Origin: Aquabacterium sp.
Lineage (GTDB): Bacteria > Pseudomonadota > Gammaproteobacteria > Burkholderiales > Burkholderiaceae_C
Length of the DNA: 64,000 nt
Direction of reading: 5' to 3'
Assembly: GCF_029946005.1 (NCBI RefSeq)
Contig: NZ_JAQSDR010000001.1
Coordinates: 1 to 64,000 of the forward strand
Under the pieces are notes generated by a model, which worked only from the letters and a program-made list of their open reading frames with translations, was not told the origin of the DNA and did no database searches. The translations under genes and the position numbers were made by a program. Position 1 is the first letter of the stretch, and every line of letters starts with the position of its first letter. This document shows positions 33,875 to 45,233 of the stretch, piece by piece.

Positions 33875-34483
33875 TCAAGCATCGCGGATTGAATACTCGA
33901 TGGGCTTGAAGCTGCCGTTGTTAGAGCCTTCTGCCGAACACGCCGTCAAGCCGCAAATCATGTCCATCTCGGCCCTCAGGTCCACGTGGTCGCCTGGCTT
34001 TGACAAGGGCGGATCCACCGTCAATCGGCCGCCTTCATGAACATTGACATTCATGAAGACATTGAACGTGGTCGAGATGAGGTGCCCCTGAATGCCATGA
34101 GGAGCAAGCGCCATCCGCAAGTTTTCAAAACAGCTGGGGTGGTGCCCAACATGCTTGTAAAGAATCTCGAACATCTCTTGGCTGCAAGGCGTCAACAGGA
34201 AGTCGTGCTTGCCGACCGTGTCCTCCAGGATCGTGAACATGACCTGGCTGTCATTGGCATAAAGGAGGTCGCCCTTGGTGAGGTAAATCTTGCTGGCGTA
34301 GTCCAAGCTGCGCCCGGAAGAAAGGGTGCAACGGTGATCGTGTTGGTTCACCGAAAATAGATCGGCAACCTGTTCCCCCAAGGGGTCGGTGATCCTCAGG
34401 ATCTGTCCTTTCTTGATCCGAAATGAGTTGCCGGTTTGGGGCGCAATGCGCGTGTGTGAGCAGTGGTGAGGCAAGTGGTTCAT
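33875..34483 (-). CDS. DUF1989 family protein (urea-carboxylase-associated)
   Basis: The 202-residue protein matches DUF1989. It has a basic N terminus with [17 protein letters not shown], the central S-G-R-S-L-D-Y region, and L-T-P-C-S-Q-E-M-F. The C-terminal half reads N-V-F-M-N-V then [15 protein letters not shown], with a late D-M-I-C-G-L-T-A-C. Members include the subunits of carboxyguanidine deiminase in the guanidine carboxylase pathway. The start overlaps the YqcI/YcgG-family stop (ATGA), showing tight coupling with an enzyme family also active on guanidino groups. Confidence 0.85.
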   Translation of the reverse strand: MNHLPHHCSHTRIAPQTGNSFRIKKGQILRITDPLGEQVADLFSVNQHDHRCTLSSGRSLDYASKIYLTKGDLLYANDSQVMFTILEDTVGKHDFLLTPCSQEMFEILYKHVGHHPSCFENLRMALAPHGIQGHLISTTFNVFMNVNVHEGGRLTVDPPLSKPGDHVDLRAEMDMICGLTACSAEGSNNGSFKPIEYSIRDA

Positions 34484-35313
34484 GGTTGTTGCGGCTGAGC
34501 GTGAAATGGGCATTTCCAACCACCAGAGATGGCTCGGCCGGAATACTGCCTCGACTCTGCCTCATGGCCAAAATTGGCCAGCACCGGATTGATCGAACCC
34601 TGGTAGGCCATGTCGCGTTGCCGGATGGCCTTCTGCAGCTTGTCGTACCGGCCCGTGGCCCGAAGCTGTTCAAACTGCGCATGCGGATTGAAGACGATGC
34701 AAGGCGAGGGCGCCTGCCGCGCGAGCCGAGAAGCCAAGGGATGCATGCCCACGACAAAAAAGGCCTGCCCGCCGATGCTGAATGAAAAATCGGGATCTTC
34801 TGGGTCTTTGCTGACCGATGCATCCCAAGGGAAATACCGGGCATCGACCCCATGCATCAATTGCAGTTGATGCCAGAGAAGGGTCTCAAACTCCACCTCT
34901 GCAGGGGTGGCAGGCTGCTGGAACGTGGCGATGAAGGTGCTGAACTCGGTGTCTTCGCCTTGCATCTCATGAGAGAACTCATACAGGTCATGGCAGATGG
35001 CCAGCGCCGCATCCGCCGTTCCCAGCGTGCCATACACACCAAGCCGGTAGGTCTTGCGATTGATGGCTGAACGCGCCACCACGCATGGAAACCCGTCATC
35101 CAGCACCTTTGATTTCAGTTGCTGGTGAATTCGGATTTCTTCATGGTCGCAGCCCCGGTGTGGGTCCAGCACCGGCGCCAGCTGGCCATCGACTTCCGCC
35201 AGGTAGCTGCTCAACCGGGAAGCTTGACCATCGTCGTGGAGCGGGTTCCACGGGCGCAACTGGGCGGCCCAAGAAGGGGCATCGGATCGTTGTGGGCTTG
35301 TACGCTGGGACAT
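34480..35313 (-). CDS. YqcI/YcgG family protein, likely heme-dependent N-hydroxylase
   Basis: The 277-residue protein carries the family's features: F-P-C-V-V-A-R-S-A near residue 75, an acidic F-S-H-E-M-Q-G-E-D-T-E-F motif, F-F-V-V-G-M-H-P-L-A-S-R, and the C-terminal R-Q-Y-S-G-R followed by W-K-C-P-F-H. Family members DcsA (D-cycloserine pathway) and GntA (guanitoxin pathway) are heme enzymes that hydroxylate guanidino nitrogens. A similar reaction on arginine or another guanidine is a reasonable hypothesis. The start is uncertain: ATG at 35313 was chosen over a TTG at 35352. Confidence 0.82.
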   Translation of the reverse strand: MSQRTSPQRSDAPSWAAQLRPWNPLHDDGQASRLSSYLAEVDGQLAPVLDPHRGCDHEEIRIHQQLKSKVLDDGFPCVVARSAINRKTYRLGVYGTLGTADAALAICHDLYEFSHEMQGEDTEFSTFIATFQQPATPAEVEFETLLWHQLQLMHGVDARYFPWDASVSKDPEDPDFSFSIGGQAFFVVGMHPLASRLARQAPSPCIVFNPHAQFEQLRATGRYDKLQKAIRQRDMAYQGSINPVLANFGHEAESRQYSGRAISGGWKCPFHAQPQQP

Positions 35314-35391
35314 GACGGGCGCATGGAAGTTCGGATGGAGATCCTTTGGCAATCGCCATACCCAAATTCCAAGTCACTGCAGTCACAACGT

Positions 35392-35431
35392 CAATAAAAA
35401 AGGCCTCTGCTCGCAGAGAGCAGAGGCCTTT
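35392..35431 (-). terminator. Rho-independent terminator of ssb
   Basis: A 14-bp perfect stem (35399-35412 with 35418-35431) around GCAGA is flanked on the left by an A-run, which is a T-run on the minus strand. It terminates ssb, which ends at 35460, and insulates the downstream YqcI/YcgG operon on the same strand. Confidence 0.93.
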
Positions 35432-35459
35432 GAATCACAACCTTGCGCCAACGCGGAAG

Positions 35460-36008
35460 TTAAAACGGAATATCGTCATCCATGTCATCAAACCCCGTCG
35501 ACGACTTTTGCGGTGCAGGCCGCGATGCAGCCGGGGCCGGACGCGATGCAGCAGGACGGCTTGGAGGCGCGGCCGAGGAGGGTTCCTGACCAAAGTCATC
35601 GCCGCCACCTTGCTGGCCGCCACTGGCCTGGCCACCGCCATAACCGCCACCACTGCGGCCACCACCGCCACCATCACGCCCGCCCAGCAATTGCATCTGG
35701 TCGGCCACGATTTCGGTCGTGTAGGTGTCTTTGCCGTCTTTGTCGGCCCACTTGCGGGTCTTCAGGCGGCCTTCCACGTACACGGGGCTGCCTTTTTTCA
35801 GGTATTCACCGGCTATTTCGGCCAGGCGGTCGTAAAACACCACGCGGTGCCATTCGGTTTCTTCAACCTTGTCGCCGCTGGTCTTGTCTTTCCAGTTGCG
35901 CGTGGTGGCAACCGACACATTGCACATGGCCGCGCCGCTCGGGGCGTAGCGCACTTCTGGGTCGCGGCCCAGATTGCCGATGATGATGACTTTGTTGATG
36001 GAGGCCAT
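35460..36008 (-). CDS. ssb: Single-stranded DNA-binding protein
   Basis: The 182-residue SSB has an N-terminal OB fold starting [19 protein letters not shown] glycine-, alanine- and proline-rich linker follows, ending in the acidic tip D-D-D-I-P-F that recruits replication and repair proteins. It binds ssDNA as a tetramer. It is well terminated downstream. Unlike many relatives it is not next to uvrA, which is 22 kb away. Confidence 0.97.
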   Translation of the reverse strand: MASINKVIIIGNLGRDPEVRYAPSGAAMCNVSVATTRNWKDKTSGDKVEETEWHRVVFYDRLAEIAGEYLKKGSPVYVEGRLKTRKWADKDGKDTYTTEIVADQMQLLGGRDGGGGGRSGGGYGGGQASGGQQGGGDDFGQEPSSAAPPSRPAASRPAPAASRPAPQKSSTGFDDMDDDIPF

Positions 36009-36150
36009 GGCCTGATTCCTGACTCGGTGGATTCAATTCGAAGAAAAACTCCAGCGATTATGCCCAAGGGGCCCGCCCGAGCCCAGCCCCTCCGTCGGGG
36101 GCGCCCATTTTGGTGTGGCGTAGCATTCGCCCACCAGGAGAGCCTCATCT

Positions 36151-36915
36151 ATGTGCCAATTGCTGGGCATGAACTGCAACACCCCCACCGACATCGTTTT
36201 CAGTTTTACCGGATTTGCCACCCGTGCCCACGAGCACTGCGATGGTTTCGGCATCGCCTTCTTCGAAGGCCGGGGCGTGCGCTTGTTTGTCGACCACGCC
36301 GCCGCCAGCGTTTCGCCGGTGGCCCAACTGGTCAAGCAATACCCCATCAAAAGCCAGAACGTGATCGCGCACATCCGCAAGGCCACGCAAGGCCGGGTCG
36401 CGCTGGAAAACTGCCACCCCTTTGTGCGCGAGCTGTGGGGCCGCTACTGGGTGTTCGCCCACAACGGCGACCTGAAAGGCTTTGCGCCCAAGCTGCACGC
36501 CGCCTTCAAGCCCGTGGGCGACACCGACAGCGAACAAGCTTTTTGTTGGCTGCTGCAAGAACTGGCCAAGCACCACGCCAGCCTGCCCACCACCGCTGCC
36601 CTGACCGACACCCTGCGCGAGTTGGTGCCGCACATCGCCCAGCACGGCACCTTCAACTTCATGCTCAGCCAGGGCGATGCCTTGTGGGCGCATTGCTCCA
36701 CCAACCTGCACTACCTGGTGCGCCAAGCTCCGTTTGGCATGGCCCGTCTGCAGGATCAGGACATGAGCCTGAATTTTGAAGAGCTGACCAACCAGAACGA
36801 CCGCGTGGCCGTCATCGCCACCGAGCCGCTCACCTCCGATGAGGTATGGACGCGCTTCCAGCCCGGTGAACTCAAGGCCTTCGTGGCCGGGAAGGTCAGC
36901 GCGCCGTCGGCATGA
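36151..36915 (+). CDS. Class II glutamine amidotransferase (YafJ-like)
   Basis: The 254-residue protein begins M-C-Q-L-L-G-M-N-C, exposing Cys2 as the N-terminal nucleophile after Met removal. It also has [17 protein letters not shown] and A-H-N-G-D-L, the class II (GATase_2) signature. YafJ-type proteins hydrolyse glutamine, but the acceptor is unknown. Its 3' end overlaps the convergent mmsA gene by 20 bp. Confidence 0.88.
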   Translation: MCQLLGMNCNTPTDIVFSFTGFATRAHEHCDGFGIAFFEGRGVRLFVDHAAASVSPVAQLVKQYPIKSQNVIAHIRKATQGRVALENCHPFVRELWGRYWVFAHNGDLKGFAPKLHAAFKPVGDTDSEQAFCWLLQELAKHHASLPTTAALTDTLRELVPHIAQHGTFNFMLSQGDALWAHCSTNLHYLVRQAPFGMARLQDQDMSLNFEELTNQNDRVAVIATEPLTSDEVWTRFQPGELKAFVAGKVSAPSA

Positions 36916-38413
36916 TGAAGTCGTTGCCCTTGCTGATGCTCTCGGGCCAGCGCTGCATGATGGATTTCTGCCGGGTGTAAAAACGCACCCCTTCTTCGCC
37001 ATAGGCGTGCATGTCGCCAAACAGGCTGCGCTTCCAGCCGCCAAAGCCATGCCAAGCCATGGGCACCGGGATCGGCACATTGATGCCCACCATGCCCACC
37101 TGCACACGCCGCGCAAACTCACGTGCGGTGTGGCCATCGCTGGTGAAGCAGGCCACGCCATTGCCGAACTCGTGCCCGTTGACCAAGGCCAGTGCCTGGT
37201 CCAGGTCGGCCACGCGCACGCAGGCCAGTACCGGGCCAAACACTTCTTCCTTGTACAAGCGCGACTCGGGGCTGACGTGGTCGAACAAGGTGCCCCCCAG
37301 CCAGAATCCGCCCTCCAGCCCGGGCACCGAAATGCCCCGCCCATCCACCAGCAATTGCGCGCCTTGCTGGATGCCATCGGCAATGCAGCCGCTGATGCGC
37401 TCCAGCGCAGCGCGGGTCACGATGGGCCCCATCTCGGCCTCGTCCAGCGTGCCATTGTTGACCTTCAAGCTGCGGGTGCGCTCAATCAGCTTGGGCATGA
37501 TCTTGTCGCCCACATCTCCCACCAGCACCGCCACCGAGATCGCCATGCAGCGCTCGCCCGCCGAGCCATAGGCCGCGCCCACCAGGGCATCGACGGCCTT
37601 GTCCAGGTCCGCGTCCGGCATGATCACCATGTGGTTCTTGGCCCCGCCCAAGGCCTGCACGCGCTTGCCGAAATGGCTGCCCCGCTCGTGGATGGACTGC
37701 GCCACGGGTGTCGATCCCACAAAGCTCAGCGCCTTCACATCCTGGTGCTCGATCAAGGCATCCACCGCCGCCTTGTCGCCCTGCACCACGTTGAAGACGC
37801 CATCGGGCAGGCCCGCCTGCTTCAGCAACTTTGCCATCAGCAGCGAAGGCGATGGATCGGTCGGGCTGGGCTTGAGCACGAAGGTGTTGCCGCAGGCGAT
37901 CGCCACCGGGAACATCCAGCACGGCACCATCACCGGAAAATTGAAAGGCGTGATGCCCGCGACCACGCCCAACGGCTGGCGCATCGTCCAGTTGTCGATG
38001 CCGGTGGACGCCTGCTCGCTGTAGTCGCCCTTGAGCAATTGCGGGATGCCGCAAGCGAACTCGACGATGTCGATGCCCCGCGTGACCTCGCCCTGCGCAT
38101 CGCTGAAGACCTTGCCGTGCTCTTGCGTGATCAGGGCGGCCAGCTCGTCCTTGTGCTGGTTCAGCAGGCCCCAGAACTTGAACAGGATCCTCGCGCGCTG
38201 GATGGGCGGCGTGTCAGCCCAGGTGGGGAAGGCGGCTTGCGCGGCTGCCACCGCCAGGGCCACGTCGGCGGTGTTGGCCAGCGCGACCTGTGCGCTCACC
38301 GCGCCAGTGGCCGGGTTGTAAACGGGGTTGAGGCGATCTGCGGCGGCCACCGGCACGCTTTGCCCATGGATGAAATGGCCCACCATGGCCGTACTGCTGG
38401 TTTGAGAAGGCAC
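36896..38413 (-). CDS. mmsA: CoA-acylating methylmalonate-semialdehyde dehydrogenase
   Basis: The 505-residue ALDH-superfamily enzyme has P-F-N-F-P-V-M for cofactor binding and the catalytic cysteine in G-S-A-G-E-R-C-M-A. The usual catalytic glutamate is absent from the A-L-G-G-A-K-N-H region, as in MmsA, which uses CoA rather than water to release the product. It converts methylmalonate semialdehyde to propionyl-CoA in valine and inositol catabolism. I propose the GTG at 38413, with GGAG 6 nt upstream, as start; ATG at 38386 is an alternative. No valine-pathway neighbours are present. Confidence 0.92.
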   Translation of the reverse strand: MPSQTSSTAMVGHFIHGQSVPVAAADRLNPVYNPATGAVSAQVALANTADVALAVAAAQAAFPTWADTPPIQRARILFKFWGLLNQHKDELAALITQEHGKVFSDAQGEVTRGIDIVEFACGIPQLLKGDYSEQASTGIDNWTMRQPLGVVAGITPFNFPVMVPCWMFPVAIACGNTFVLKPSPTDPSPSLLMAKLLKQAGLPDGVFNVVQGDKAAVDALIEHQDVKALSFVGSTPVAQSIHERGSHFGKRVQALGGAKNHMVIMPDADLDKAVDALVGAAYGSAGERCMAISVAVLVGDVGDKIMPKLIERTRSLKVNNGTLDEAEMGPIVTRAALERISGCIADGIQQGAQLLVDGRGISVPGLEGGFWLGGTLFDHVSPESRLYKEEVFGPVLACVRVADLDQALALVNGHEFGNGVACFTSDGHTAREFARRVQVGMVGINVPIPVPMAWHGFGGWKRSLFGDMHAYGEEGVRFYTRQKSIMQRWPESISKGNDFIMPTAR

Positions 38414-38456
38414 GAGGTTCTCCAAATTGGGGTTGGTGCCCGAATGATCGCGCACA

Positions 38457-40388
<1,932 letters not shown>

Positions 40389-40908
40389 TCGCCTTCCTGC
40401 CTCATCCGCAGTAGCAGGTACACCGCGAAGCCGGTGGCCACCCCGGGGACGATGCCCAGCAGCACGGCCACCCAGCCATGCCGGATGCCCTTGGCTCGCG
40501 CCTCGTGAACCACCCACACGGTGAGTACGCACCAGCAGGAAATGGTGTCCATGGCATAGCCTGCCGCGTAAGGGTTCACGAAGCCCGCGGCGAACGCCCC
40601 CAGCACGTCCCGGCTTTCAAGCAAGGGCGGGATCACCACCAGGGTAAAAGCCGCTGTGAACAAGGCGGCGATGAGGATCAGCAGGGCGCGAAACCAAGAA
40701 GCTTGCATAGGGGTTCCTTGAAGGCCAGTGAGAATGGGTTTGTCCGATTTGGTGCGGAACAGTGTCCGGCTTGCACCAATATGTTGCGTTTTTGAAACGA
40801 ATTCAGCCGTTCGCATCCCCCCCGATGGGTGAATTTGGCGCGTTTATTCGGGAATACGCGTGCCGAGACGTAAGAATCGGTGCTGACGACTCTGCAAGTC
40901 GCAAGTTG

Positions 40909-40929
40909 AATGCACATGTTTGGTGCATT
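40909..40929. promoter_or_regulatory. Inverted repeat upstream of porin 1, candidate operator
   Basis: AATGCAC (40909-40915) and GTGCATT (40923-40929) are perfect complements around ATGTTTG, 32 bp before the porin start. The symmetry and position suggest a regulator site or a 5'-UTR hairpin controlling the porin. The protein that would bind it is unknown. Confidence 0.4.
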
Positions 40930-40961
40930 TAGGCAAAATTCATTCAATGTTTGGAGATTTC

Positions 40962-42029
40962 ATGTTCGCTAAGAAAAATGTTGTGGCCGCTGCTGCCCTG
41001 ACCCTGTTGGCTGTTGCTGCCCACGCTCAAGTGACCGTGTACGGTAACCTGGACGTTTCCGTTGGCCGCAAGCAAGAGCTGAACAAAAGCGTTGTCTCCG
41101 GTGACAAGTACGCCAAGGACTCCCGCACCGCAGTTGACTCCAATGACATGACCGACAGCTTCATTGGCTTCAAGGGCCAAGAAGACTTGGGCGGCGGCTT
41201 GAAGGCAGTGTTCAAGCTGGAAAGCCAACTGGCTCTGGACTCAGGCGCTACCGAAGCTTCGACCTTCTGGAACCGCAATGCCTATGTTGGTCTGGCTGGT
41301 GATTTCGGTGCCTTGAACCTGGGTCAATTCGAGAATTTGTTCAAGCTTGAAGGCGGCGCCTTCAATCCCTTCGGCAATTCGCGCACCTTTTCGGCCACCG
41401 ATCGCAACACGATCGCTGGAACGGATAGCTGGTCCAATGGCATCGGTTATGTGTCGCCTAACCTGGGTGGCTTGACCCTGTCGGCGCAATACAGCGCGCG
41501 TGAGCAGGCCACTGCCACACCCGCTCTGTACTCGGCTGGCGCCTACGCTGTGAGCGCTAACTTTGTGGCTGGTCCCTTGGCTCTGTCGGCCGTTTATGGC
41601 GACGTTCGCAACCCCAATGTGACAACTGGCACTATCGGCAGCGCTGCCAAGGCCCGCTCTGCGCTGCTCGGCGCGAGCTATGACTTCGGCGTGGTGAAGC
41701 TGTTTGGCCAATACAGCCAAGACAAGTTCACCGTCAAGTCCTTGTCTGGTGAAAGCAAGGGCAAGTTCTACCAAATCGGTGCCGCCATTCCTGTCACGAC
41801 CGATGGCTCGGTGCTGGTTTCCTATGGCGATCGCAAGGACACCACCGATGGCCTGGAAGGCGCTGACAAGATCCGTTCCCTCAGCTTGGGCTACACGCAC
41901 AATCTGTCCAAGCGCACCAATGTGTACGGCGCTTTGATCAACGAGCGCACCACCGACGGTTTGGCTCAAGCGCCTGATCTGAAGGGCACGACCAACAGCT
42001 TCGCCGTTGGCGTCCGTCACGCGTTCTAA
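40962..42029 (+). CDS. Gram-negative trimeric porin (Omp32 type), copy 1
   Basis: The 355-residue outer membrane porin has a signal peptide ending A-A-H-A-Q. It starts its barrel with V-T-V-Y-G-N-L-D-V-S-V-G and carries the family stretch D-S-F-I-G-F-K-G-Q-E-D-L-G-G-G-L-K-A-V-F. It ends with the C-terminal phenylalanine motif V-G-V-R-H-A-F that BAM recognises. It forms a 16-strand general or anion-selective porin. TGGAG precedes the ATG at 40962, and a strong terminator follows. It is the first of three tandem paralogues, and codon use suggests high expression. Confidence 0.94.
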   Translation: MFAKKNVVAAAALTLLAVAAHAQVTVYGNLDVSVGRKQELNKSVVSGDKYAKDSRTAVDSNDMTDSFIGFKGQEDLGGGLKAVFKLESQLALDSGATEASTFWNRNAYVGLAGDFGALNLGQFENLFKLEGGAFNPFGNSRTFSATDRNTIAGTDSWSNGIGYVSPNLGGLTLSAQYSAREQATATPALYSAGAYAVSANFVAGPLALSAVYGDVRNPNVTTGTIGSAAKARSALLGASYDFGVVKLFGQYSQDKFTVKSLSGESKGKFYQIGAAIPVTTDGSVLVSYGDRKDTTDGLEGADKIRSLSLGYTHNLSKRTNVYGALINERTTDGLAQAPDLKGTTNSFAVGVRHAF

Positions 42030-42062
42030 GCAGAATCGTTACAAAAGTCAGACCAGAGTTTC

Positions 42063-42086
42063 AAGCGCCCTTCGGGGCGCTTTTTT
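42063..42086 (+). terminator. Rho-independent terminator of porin 1
   Basis: AAGCGCCC and GGGCGCTT pair around a TTCG loop (42063-42082), followed by a T-run. The same hairpin core recurs after porin 2. Confidence 0.93.
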
Positions 42087-42294
42087 ACGCCCTGAATGTC
42101 CGAATAAGTTGCATTAATACAGCTAAATGTTGCTGACAAGCAACGAAAACACCTGTTTTAACGTGCTGCAGCCTGTCACGCTTCTTGCTTGCAATGCTGT
42201 CGGATGACTTTCAGTCCCACAATGCAACGCATGGGTTAACCCGCTTGATGGGTTCCCAAACAGTCCCTTTTTCACACATTGCTAGGAGAAATTG

Positions 42295-43344
42295 ATGTTT
42301 GCAAAGAAGAACTTGGTGGCCGCTGCCGCCCTGATGGCTTTGGTTGGCGCTGCTCAAGCTGACGTGAAGGTTTACGGTTCGTTGGACCTCTCGGTCGGTT
42401 CCTTTGAGGCCGCTCACCCCCAAGGCGCATCTGATCGCACGACCGAAGTGTCGAGTGGCAACATGATGACCAGTTTCCTCGGTTTCTCAGGTTCTGAAGA
42501 CTTGGGTGGTGGTTTGAAGGCTGAATTCGCCATTGAGTCCTTCCTTGCTCCAGACACCGGTTCGACCACCACAGTGGCTAACAAGGCGGGTGGTTTCTGG
42601 AGCCGTGGTTCTTTCGTGGCTTTGACCGGTGGTTTCGGTAAGGTGGCCCTGGGCCAATACGACAATCCCTTGTTCACCTCGGGTTACACGTACAACCCGT
42701 TCGGCAGCTCGATGGCCTTTTCGCCAACGATGCGTCACTTCTACTACAACCAAAGCGCCATTGCTCAATCAGTGGGTGGTACCAGCTTTGACACGGGTTT
42801 CGTGAATTCGATCACCTATGAAACGCCGAACATGGGTGGTTTCTCGGCGACGGCTCAGTTTTCGCCCAAGGAAAGCACTTCTGCCTCTAACCCGGCTGGT
42901 GGCAACAGCTACGCCGTGTCGGCAACCTATGCAGCTGGTCCTTTCGCTGCATCGTTGACCTACGTTAAGTCGGGCATCGCTGTGGCCTATGACGCCGATG
43001 AGAAGGTCATTGGTTTTGGCACCAGCTATGACTTTGGCGTGCTGAAGGCCTTCGGTCAATACACCCAGATCAAGCAAGAATCCGGCATTGCCAACAAGGA
43101 TCGCATCTATCAAGTGGGCGTTTCGGTGCCTGTGACGGAAAAGGGTTCGATCTTGGCTTCTTTCGGCAAGCAACAGAACAAGCTTGAAGCTGGTGGCGCC
43201 AAAGAAAACGACACCATCGTGTCGGTTGGTTACGACCACTTCCTGTCGAAGCGCACTGACGTGTACGCTGTGTTCTCCAACAACCAGCACACGGCTTTGA
43301 AGTCGGGTCAAACCTTCGCCTTCGGCATCAAGCACGCTTTCTAA
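42295..43344 (+). CDS. Gram-negative trimeric porin, copy 2
   Basis: The 349-residue protein begins like copy 1 (M-F-A-K-K-N-L-V-A-A-A-A-L) and has a signal peptide ending A-A-Q-A. Its barrel shows G-F-S-G-S-E-D-L-G-G-G-L-K-A-E-F and ends G-I-K-H-A-F. AGGAG at 42284-42288 supports the ATG at 42295. The 208-bp gap after the copy 1 terminator holds its own promoter region, including a GTTGC/GCAAC inverted repeat, so expression is independent. Divergence in the surface loops suggests different selectivity or immune/phage evasion. Confidence 0.93.
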   Translation: MFAKKNLVAAAALMALVGAAQADVKVYGSLDLSVGSFEAAHPQGASDRTTEVSSGNMMTSFLGFSGSEDLGGGLKAEFAIESFLAPDTGSTTTVANKAGGFWSRGSFVALTGGFGKVALGQYDNPLFTSGYTYNPFGSSMAFSPTMRHFYYNQSAIAQSVGGTSFDTGFVNSITYETPNMGGFSATAQFSPKESTSASNPAGGNSYAVSATYAAGPFAASLTYVKSGIAVAYDADEKVIGFGTSYDFGVLKAFGQYTQIKQESGIANKDRIYQVGVSVPVTEKGSILASFGKQQNKLEAGGAKENDTIVSVGYDHFLSKRTDVYAVFSNNQHTALKSGQTFAFGIKHAF

Positions 43345-43373
43345 TCAAGCCTTCCTGACTTGATCTGAAGCCA

Positions 43374-43398
43374 AAAGCGCCCTTCGGGGCGCTTTTTT
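43374..43398 (+). terminator. Rho-independent terminator of porin 2
   Basis: An AAAGCGCCC stem with a TTCG loop and GGGCGCTTT return strand is followed by Ts. It is nearly identical to the terminator after porin 1, consistent with duplication of the whole transcription unit. Confidence 0.92.
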
Positions 43399-43563
43399 AA
43401 TTTGGGCATTTTTGGTGCTCAACTGCACTCATCTGATGCCAAGCGCGGCTTTCTGGTGAGTTTTTTTGTTTCTGGGGTGGTTATTTCGGGCATGGAATCT
43501 GCGAAATCAAAGGGCCGCGCGTTGGATGCGGCACTTCCTTGGGTCCATTTTTTCGGAGTATTC

Positions 43564-44634
43564 ATGGCCTTTGCACAAAAAATCACCCCCGCGCTCTTCC
43601 TGTCCCTGGGCGCTTGCTTTGGTGCGCAAGCGCAAAGCAGCGTGACGATGTACGGCTTGTTCGACATCTCATTCGGTTCCTTTCAGAACTCGTACAGCGG
43701 CAGCACCGCCAATCCTCGCACCACTCAAGTGGCGTCCAATCCCATGACGACCAGCTACTTTGGCTTCAAAGGCACGGAAGACCTGGGCGACGGCCTGAAG
43801 GCGTTGTTCACGCTGGAAAGTTTTTTCCGTGGTGACATTGGGGCCTCGGGTCGCAGCGGCTCCGATGTGTTCTGGGCGCGCAACGCCAATGTGGCCCTGG
43901 CGGGGGGCTTCGGCAAGGTCGCCTTGGGTCGCATGGATAACTTGTTGTTCCTCCAGGCTTTGACGTTCAACCCGCTGGGTGGTGCCTTCGGCTTCTCGCC
44001 GACGATCCGGTTGACTTACGGTGCGTTTGGCAACGACAAGGGCGATTCCGGTTGGAGCAATGCGGTGTCTTACACCACCCCGACCATGGGGGGCTTCACC
44101 GGCGCGGCACAGTGGCAGGCCGGAGAGACTTCGGCGACGACCGGCGAAAGCAACAGCGCGGGTTTGAGCGGCACCTATGTGCTGGGCGCGTTCTCGATCG
44201 GTGCAGGCTACCAGGTGGTCAAGTCGGCGGAATTGCCCAAAGGCAATCTGGCCTCGGGGCAAAAGCAAACCTTGGCTTTGCTGGGCGCCAGCTACGACTT
44301 CGGCGTGGTGAAGTTGTTCGGCCAATACGGCCAGTTCAAGAACAAGGGCTTCTCGGCCAACGCTGACAAGATCGACACCAAGCTCTACCAAGTGGGCGCT
44401 TCGGTGCCCGTCACCACCTCGGGCAAGGTGCTGTTGTCTTATGGCGAAAGCAAGGAGTCGGCGGTGGAGGGTGGCACCACGCCCGATGTGGACCACGCCA
44501 TCTTCACGCTGGCGTATGACCACTTCCTGTCCAAGCGCACTGACGTTTACGCCGCGTACATGCTGGATGACGAAGACCAGGCGGGCTGGAAGAAGGGCAA
44601 CACCTTTGCCGTGGGCATCCGCCACCGCTTCTGA
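43564..44634 (+). CDS. Gram-negative trimeric porin, copy 3
   Basis: The 356-residue protein has its own signal peptide (M-A-F-A-Q-K-I-T-P-A, ending G-A-Q-A-Q). The barrel starts V-T-M-Y-G-L-F-D-I-S-F-G, includes G-F-K-G-T-E-D-L-G-D-G-L-K-A-L-F, and ends V-G-I-R-H-R-F. The start at 43564 has CGGAG a few bases upstream; 54 more codons are open upstream but have no porin character. It is the most divergent of the three, and I saw no copy of the GCGCCC-TTCG terminator after it. Confidence 0.92.
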   Translation: MAFAQKITPALFLSLGACFGAQAQSSVTMYGLFDISFGSFQNSYSGSTANPRTTQVASNPMTTSYFGFKGTEDLGDGLKALFTLESFFRGDIGASGRSGSDVFWARNANVALAGGFGKVALGRMDNLLFLQALTFNPLGGAFGFSPTIRLTYGAFGNDKGDSGWSNAVSYTTPTMGGFTGAAQWQAGETSATTGESNSAGLSGTYVLGAFSIGAGYQVVKSAELPKGNLASGQKQTLALLGASYDFGVVKLFGQYGQFKNKGFSANADKIDTKLYQVGASVPVTTSGKVLLSYGESKESAVEGGTTPDVDHAIFTLAYDHFLSKRTDVYAAYMLDDEDQAGWKKGNTFAVGIRHRF

Positions 44635-44648
44635 GCTTCAGCTCCAAC

Positions 44649-45233
44649 TCAAGCGCGGTCGAATTTGAAGACCGCCGTGCTGGCCCGCAGGTTGGGCCAG
44701 CTTTTGACCACCCGGCCGTCGGTCAGGCCGAAGGATTCGATGATGCGCAGGCCACTCTTGCGGGCCAGCACCTCGAAGTCGGCAAAGGTGGCCACCCGGA
44801 TGTTCGGGGTGTCGTACCACTGGTAGGGCAGTGACTTGGTCACTGGCATGCGCCCGCGCAGCACGCTCAGGCGGTGCGGCCAGTGTGCGAAGTTGGGGAA
44901 GGCGACGATGCCTTGCCGCCCAACCCGCGCGGTTTCGCTCAGCATGGCTTCGGTGTTGCGCAGATTTTGCAGCGTGTCGAGTTGCAGCACCACGTCAAAG
45001 CTGTTGTCGTCGAACAGGCTCAGGCCTTCTTCCAGGTTGCGCTGGATGACGTTGACGCCGCGCTGCACGCATTCGTGCACCTTGGTGTCGTCCAGTTCGA
45101 TGCCGTAGCCGGTGCATTGGCGGCTATCACGCAGGTGGGCCAGCAGGGCGCCGTTGCCGCAGCCCAGGTCGAGCACGCGCGAGCCAGGGGGCACCAGTTG
45201 CGCAATCACGTCGTGGATGGTTCGATCGCTCAT
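44649..45233 (-). CDS. metW: Methionine biosynthesis protein MetW
   Basis: The 194-residue protein is a small SAM-dependent methyltransferase-fold protein with V-L-D-L-G-C-G-N-G as motif I and [12 protein letters not shown] typical of MetW. In proteobacteria with metX, MetW associates with homoserine acyltransferase and is needed for its activity. It overlaps metX by 4 nt, the conserved metX-metW arrangement. Confidence 0.95.
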   Translation of the reverse strand: MSDRTIHDVIAQLVPPGSRVLDLGCGNGALLAHLRDSRQCTGYGIELDDTKVHECVQRGVNVIQRNLEEGLSLFDDNSFDVVLQLDTLQNLRNTEAMLSETARVGRQGIVAFPNFAHWPHRLSVLRGRMPVTKSLPYQWYDTPNIRVATFADFEVLARKSGLRIIESFGLTDGRVVKSWPNLRASTAVFKFDRA

